Assembly (NCBI GenBank): GCA_001774505.1
Contig: MFAF01000003.1
Location: 1 to 7,017, forward strand
Origin: Candidatus Coatesbacteria bacterium RBG_13_66_14
Lineage (GTDB): Bacteria; RBG-13-66-14
DNA length: 7,017 nucleotides
Reading direction: 5' to 3'
The position numbers and the translations under genes are program-made. This document shows positions 4,264 to 7,017 of the stretch, in pieces (position 1 is the first letter of the stretch; the number at the start of each line of letters is the position of its first letter). Under the pieces are notes generated by a model. It ran no database searches, was not told the DNA's origin, and saw only the letters and a list, made by a program, of their open reading frames with translations.

Positions 4264-6189
4264 CTAGAGGGTAGTCTTGATCATAAGCCCCACGTTGAAC
4301 GAATCCCGTTCGGGATCGAACTCGTAGATGTGGTAATCGGCGTCCACGTGGATGACGAGGTTCAGGGCGATGTTGTAGGAGAAGGAGAACCCCCAGGCGT
4401 GGTCGGTGTTGATGGTCTCGAGGTAGGTATAGGTGGACGTGTGCGAGTTCAACCTGTAGGAGACCTCGAAGGCCAGCGTCTCGGTGGGATAGATATTGAG
4501 CCGGGTGTTTATCCTCCAGTCGTTCTTGAGCCCCATGCTGCCGGAGCTCTCGCCCACCGGAAAAGTCACGCTCTCCCTGAAGGAACCGGAGAAGTCGAGG
4601 CCCCAGTACTCGGAGACGCTGAACACCGGCTCGATGACGAGCTCCCGGGTGAGCGTGTCGGAGCCGCTATCGAAGTCATCCGTCCGCCGATTGTTCCGGG
4701 AAAGGGTGTAGGTCAATCCGACGCGCAGACCCTCGATGAGCTTCACCTCGCTGCCGAAGCTCAACTTGATCTCGTTGCTCCGGGGGAGGCTGCTCGAGAT
4801 GCCGCCAAAAGTCCGATCGAAGCCGATGTTGAGGTTCCCGGTAAAGGAAACGGCGTTGGAGAGCTTCCACTTGATGGATGATGAGACGTCGTTGTACAAA
4901 GAGATGGTGTCCTTGTCCGTACTTATCGGATAGGTGAAGTCGTCGTGTGTTATCTTGTGCTGCAGCTTGAGGATGAAGCTCTCGCCCAGGTCTAACTGGG
5001 CGTCGGTGGTCATGGTGTTTTTGATGTTGGTGAGGACCGAATCGGCGATGGCGAAACGCTCCGGGGGCAGCTCGCCCTCGTCGTCGTAGTACCTCCTGTT
5101 CAGCGTGTCCTGGGACAGCGTCCAGTGGAGGTGGTCTTCCCTGGGTGAGTCCCAGTTGAGCTGTAGCTTCCAGTTTATCCCCCGGGAGAGGATATCGTAG
5201 AGCGGCCACCAGGGCGCACGAATGCGGGATCCGGGGATGGGGTCAAGCTCGGGGTAGATCCAGAAAAAGTATTTCTGGAGATAAACCTCTTTTTCCAGGT
5301 ATGTCGTCGTCCCGTGAACCAGGTCCAGGGTGAGGATGCCCTTCACGTCGAAGGGGGTTTCGTAGTTCGTTATGAGGGACAGGGTGTTGTTCAGGGTGTC
5401 CTGGTTACGCTCGATGAGGTTGATATCACGGTAGAGAATACCGTTGAAGAGGTATCTCAGCTCCACGGTCGAGCCTTCCCAGGGTGCGTAATTCCCCGTG
5501 AGGTTCGTGTTTATCCCGCCCACGTAGTACTCCGAGTTCAGGGCGGGCTGCACGGGGTAGTTTCGCACCTCCCGGGAACCGGTGAGATCGAGGGAGAGCC
5601 GGGTGTTCTCCGTCATCCTGTAGTCGAAACGAAAATCGGTATTCGCGGACAGGGAACTGTAGAAGTACTCGCGGAAGACGAAATCCCAGTCGTATGTGCC
5701 CTCCTGGGTGTCGCTCGTGGTGAAGTAGGCGTCCATGTCGGCCGAGAAGGCGTCGGAAAATGTTATGGTGGCGTTGGTCCCCGCCCGCTGGCTCTTCGAT
5801 TTCTGGTACTGCTCCTGGATCACCAGGTTCGAGTCGTAATAGGTCTCCTCGTAGTAACAACCTATGCGGGTCGTGTCCACGGGTTTGTAGAAGAGATCGA
5901 AGCGCAGGGCGCGGCTGTCCGACTCGCGCTCCGCCTGGGGCTCGTTCTGGACGCTCTGGTTCAGGGTCAGCCGGTAGGTGAACACGTCGGCCAGGGGATA
6001 GGTGTATGAGAGCGCCGAGCCTATCCTGTTGAGGGATTTGCCGCCGCTGAAGTCTATGTTCAGGCCGGGTTCGACACCCGTGTCCTCCTCCCGGGCCAAG
6101 GATATGCACGGGAGGAAGAGTACCGTGAGGAACAGGGTGAGGATTCGCCTGGGCGTAGCTCGCTTCGCTTCGTTTTGCCGGGGTATCAC
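4264..6189 (-). CDS. Putative outer-membrane β-barrel protein
   Basis: A 641-residue secreted protein without a family I can name. From GTG 6189 the n-region is basic (MIPRQNEAKRATPRR, 1-15). A hydrophobic core follows at about 16-31 (ILTLFLTVLFLPCISL), with likely signal-peptidase I cleavage after SLA (32). FLPC does not fit a lipobox. The mature part is rich in aromatic residues and alternating polar/non-polar strands, such as WRINTRLNIYP, LAFEVSYRLNS and WGFSFSYNIALNLVIHVDADYHIYEF. It ends in a β-strand, FNVGLMIKTTL, as barrels inserted by the BAM machinery do. These features suggest a many-stranded barrel, perhaps a porin or channel; the substrate is unknown. The frame stays open to an ATG at 6411, but the promoter, a dyad and GGTGAGG 8 bases before GTG 6189 mark the internal start. 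It is transcribed divergently from the V/A-ATPase genes. Confidence 0.8.
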   Translation of the reverse strand: MIPRQNEAKRATPRRILTLFLTVLFLPCISLAREEDTGVEPGLNIDFSGGKSLNRIGSALSYTYPLADVFTYRLTLNQSVQNEPQAERESDSRALRFDLFYKPVDTTRIGCYYEETYYDSNLVIQEQYQKSKSQRAGTNATITFSDAFSADMDAYFTTSDTQEGTYDWDFVFREYFYSSLSANTDFRFDYRMTENTRLSLDLTGSREVRNYPVQPALNSEYYVGGINTNLTGNYAPWEGSTVELRYLFNGILYRDINLIERNQDTLNNTLSLITNYETPFDVKGILTLDLVHGTTTYLEKEVYLQKYFFWIYPELDPIPGSRIRAPWWPLYDILSRGINWKLQLNWDSPREDHLHWTLSQDTLNRRYYDDEGELPPERFAIADSVLTNIKNTMTTDAQLDLGESFILKLQHKITHDDFTYPISTDKDTISLYNDVSSSIKWKLSNAVSFTGNLNIGFDRTFGGISSSLPRSNEIKLSFGSEVKLIEGLRVGLTYTLSRNNRRTDDFDSGSDTLTRELVIEPVFSVSEYWGLDFSGSFRESVTFPVGESSGSMGLKNDWRINTRLNIYPTETLAFEVSYRLNSHTSTYTYLETINTDHAWGFSFSYNIALNLVIHVDADYHIYEFDPERDSFNVGLMIKTTL

Positions 6190-6198
6190 TCGCTTCGC
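6159..6198. repeat. Direct repeat CTCGCTTCGC, two copies 30 bases apart
   Basis: CTCGCTTCGC occurs at 6159-6168 and 6189-6198 on the plus strand. On the minus strand one copy overlaps the spacer between ribosome site and GTG, and the other encodes EAKR in the signal-peptide n-region. It could be a small duplication or chance in a GC-rich context. Confidence 0.4.
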
Positions 6199-6204
6199 CT
6201 CACC
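6198..6204 (-). promoter_or_regulatory. Ribosome binding site of the barrel gene
   Basis: GGTGAGG on the minus strand lies 8 bases before GTG 6189-6187. With the promoter immediately upstream it fixes the start about 74 codons inside the longest frame. Confidence 0.65.
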
Positions 6205-6228
6205 GATGGACCGACAGTGTGAACGTTT

Positions 6229-6257
6229 ATTGTACGGATGCACCGTACGGGTGTCAA
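6229..6257 (-). promoter_or_regulatory. σ70-type promoter of the barrel gene
   Basis: TTGACA (6257-6252) matches the -35 consensus perfectly. A spacer of exactly 17 bases precedes TACAAT (6234-6229), a 5/6 match to the -10. Transcription should begin near 6222, leaving a leader of about 33 bases that carries the ribosome site. Confidence 0.8.
6232..6248. promoter_or_regulatory. Candidate operator in the barrel promoter
   Basis: GTACGG (6232-6237) and CCGTAC (6243-6248) are perfect inverted repeats with a 5-base spacer. The dyad overlaps the -10 box and fills most of the -35/-10 spacer, where a dimeric regulator would block or remodel RNA polymerase. No regulator gene is present in the window. 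Confidence 0.5.
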
Positions 6258-6273
6258 CCGCCGGAACTTTGAT

Positions 6274-6293
6274 CAAGGGGTTTAAAACCCTTG
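6274..6293. promoter_or_regulatory. AT-centred inverted repeat in the divergent intergenic region
   Basis: CAAGGG (6274-6279) and CCCTTG (6288-6293) are inverted around an AT-rich centre that continues the symmetry with one offset base. It lies between the two divergent promoters, 16 bases upstream of the barrel -35. It may be a second regulator site. Confidence 0.4.
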
Positions 6294-6321
6294 TCTTAAT
6301 GCCACTTAGTCCCTTCCGGCG

Positions 6322-6348
6322 TTGACTAATCGGGCGCCGTGTGATAGT
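6322..6348 (+). promoter_or_regulatory. Possible promoter of the V/A-ATPase genes
   Basis: TTGACT (6322-6327) is followed after 15 bases by GATAGT (6343-6348), which is preceded by TG with one base between, an extended -10 arrangement. Spacing is short and the -10 is only 4/6, so the call is tentative. The leader to ATG 6435 would be about 80 bases. Confidence 0.35.
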
Positions 6349-6434
6349 GTCTAGTCGCATTTCTTCTGGAGGGGCGACCCGGGCCGCCCTTCCCATATGC
6401 CCACCCTTCAAGGTCCGCCTTCAACCCAGAATCC

Positions 6435-6758
6435 ATGGACGACACGACCAACCCGTTGCTGACTCCGGTGGTGAGGGCGGAGAACGCCGCCCGCGACCGG
6501 ATCTCCGGCGCCGAAAACGAGGCGAAGAACGAACTCCGAGCCGCCCGCGAGAGGGCGGAGGAACTGGTGAAAACCGCGGAGTTCAAGGCCCGCGAAGAGG
6601 CCCGTCAGGCGGTCGAGGACGCCCGCCGTTCGGGCGAGGTCGAGGCGGGGGGCATCCTCGAACGTAATGAGAACGAAATCGAGACGATGAAGAAGAAGGC
6701 CCGCGGCCGCATGAAGGAGACCAGCCGGGCCATCGTGGAACGCATCACCGGCACCTAG
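6435..6758 (+). CDS. V/A-type ATPase peripheral-stalk subunit (G/H type)
   Basis: A 107-residue, highly charged protein that is almost wholly α-helical. Residues about 12-95 are rich in A, E, K and R with heptad-like spacing, as in the coiled-coil subunit called H in archaeal A-ATPases and G in Thermus V/A-ATPase. That subunit pairs with subunit E to form the peripheral stalk linking the catalytic head to membrane subunit I. Length fits the family (about 100-110). Position supports the call: the subunit I gene starts six bases after the stop, as in known V/A-ATPase operons. Low-complexity coiled coils resemble each other, so most of the weight rests on context. ATG 6435 is the only usual start codon after the in-frame stop at 6345; it lacks a clear ribosome site. 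Confidence 0.85.
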   Translation: MDDTTNPLLTPVVRAENAARDRISGAENEAKNELRAARERAEELVKTAEFKAREEARQAVEDARRSGEVEAGGILERNENEIETMKKKARGRMKETSRAIVERITGT

Positions 6759-6764
6759 GCGGCG

Positions 6765-7017
6765 ATGGCCAACACCCGAGTCCAGCGCATAGAGATCCTC
6801 CTCCACTCGAGCGTCCGGGACGACCTGCTCGACGCCCTGGCGGACGCCGGCGCCGTGGAGCTAGAGGCCCTGGATCCCGAGCAGCGCGGCGAGCTTCCCG
6901 CGCCCTCCGCGCTCCCGGCCGAGGAGGCCGGCCGCGCCCTCGCACGGATTCGCCAGGCCCTGGACTACCTGGACTCCTTCGCGCCCAAGGCCGGATTCTT
7001 CGCCGGGATGACGGGCC
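6765..7017 (+). CDS. V/A-type ATPase subunit I, N-terminal fragment (cut by window edge)
   Basis: Only the first 84 residues are present; the frame is open at the right edge. The start MANTRVQRIEILLHSSVRDD, the following LLDALADAGAVELEAL, and RIRQALDYLDSFAPKAGFFAG near 60-80 match the cytoplasmic N-terminal domain of subunit I (the V-type subunit a homologue). Full-length members have a long cytoplasmic arm that binds the peripheral stalks. Their C-terminal membrane domain forms the ion half-channels against the c-ring. The gene starts six bases after the stalk-subunit stop, with a weak AGGCGG site, so the two are co-transcribed. Whether the enzyme makes ATP or pumps ions, and with H+ or Na+, cannot be told from this fragment. 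Confidence 0.88.
   Translation, partial: MANTRVQRIEILLHSSVRDDLLDALADAGAVELEALDPEQRGELPAPSALPAEEAGRALARIRQALDYLDSFAPKAGFFAGMTG

Noticed and set aside
5314..6009. Plus-strand frame of 231 codons antisense to the barrel gene
   Set aside because: Valine/glycine-rich mirror of a β-strand-rich gene; no domain features.
6190..6411. N-terminal extension of the barrel protein from ATG 6411
   Set aside because: It spans a near-consensus promoter, two dyads and the ribosome site, and it would bury the signal peptide about 90 residues into the chain.
6326..6806. Minus-strand frames antisense to the ATPase stalk subunit
   Set aside because: They oppose a well-placed coiled-coil subunit gene followed closely by subunit I on the plus strand.

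Overview
This GC-rich window reads as the chromosome of a Gram-negative-type bacterium. A signal-peptide-bearing, β-strand-rich protein that looks like an outer-membrane barrel implies two membranes. Genes of a rotary V/A-type ATPase, an archaeal-type sugar-nucleotidylyltransferase and a DUF366-like protein (a family I associate with archaea and deep bacterial lineages) sit beside it. This mix suits an uncultured bacterial phylum better than a model proteobacterium. I cannot name the organism from sequence alone.

Layout: five genes on the minus strand fill 193-6189, and two on the plus strand run off the right edge. Reading the minus strand in transcription order: (i) a 641-residue putative outer-membrane β-barrel (4264-6189) with a textbook promoter; (ii) a 400-base island of inverted repeats, a terminator-like hairpin and a G-quadruplex motif (about 3870-4263); (iii) a DUF366-like gene (3255-3812) coupled by a one-base stop/start overlap to a membrane-anchored hypothetical gene (2587-3255); (iv) a GlmU-like nucleotidylyltransferase with a left-handed β-helix tail (1305-2522), with its own extended -10 element and a strong intrinsic terminator; (v) a MoxR AAA+ ATPase (193-1185) whose -10 box abuts that terminator. 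A second repeat-rich intergenic stretch (1-192) closes the left end. On the plus strand, 6435-6758 encodes the coiled-coil peripheral-stalk subunit G/H of the V/A-ATPase. The N-terminus of subunit I follows from 6765 and is cut by the window edge.

The genes look like several short transcription units, not one operon. Sequence signals move three starts inward from the longest possible frames. The barrel gene should begin at GTG 6189, because TTGACA-N17-TACAAT and a Shine-Dalgarno lie inside the longer frame. The DUF366-like gene should begin at ATG 3812, because TTGTCT-N17-TACAAT occupies the extension. MoxR should begin at GTG 1185, which has the AAGGGGG ribosome site.

I see no defence island, CRISPR array, phage, transposase, tRNA or rRNA. 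The most unusual material is regulatory and structural: dyads placed on promoters, and a repeated 22-nt hairpin cassette flanked by the same short words at two loci.
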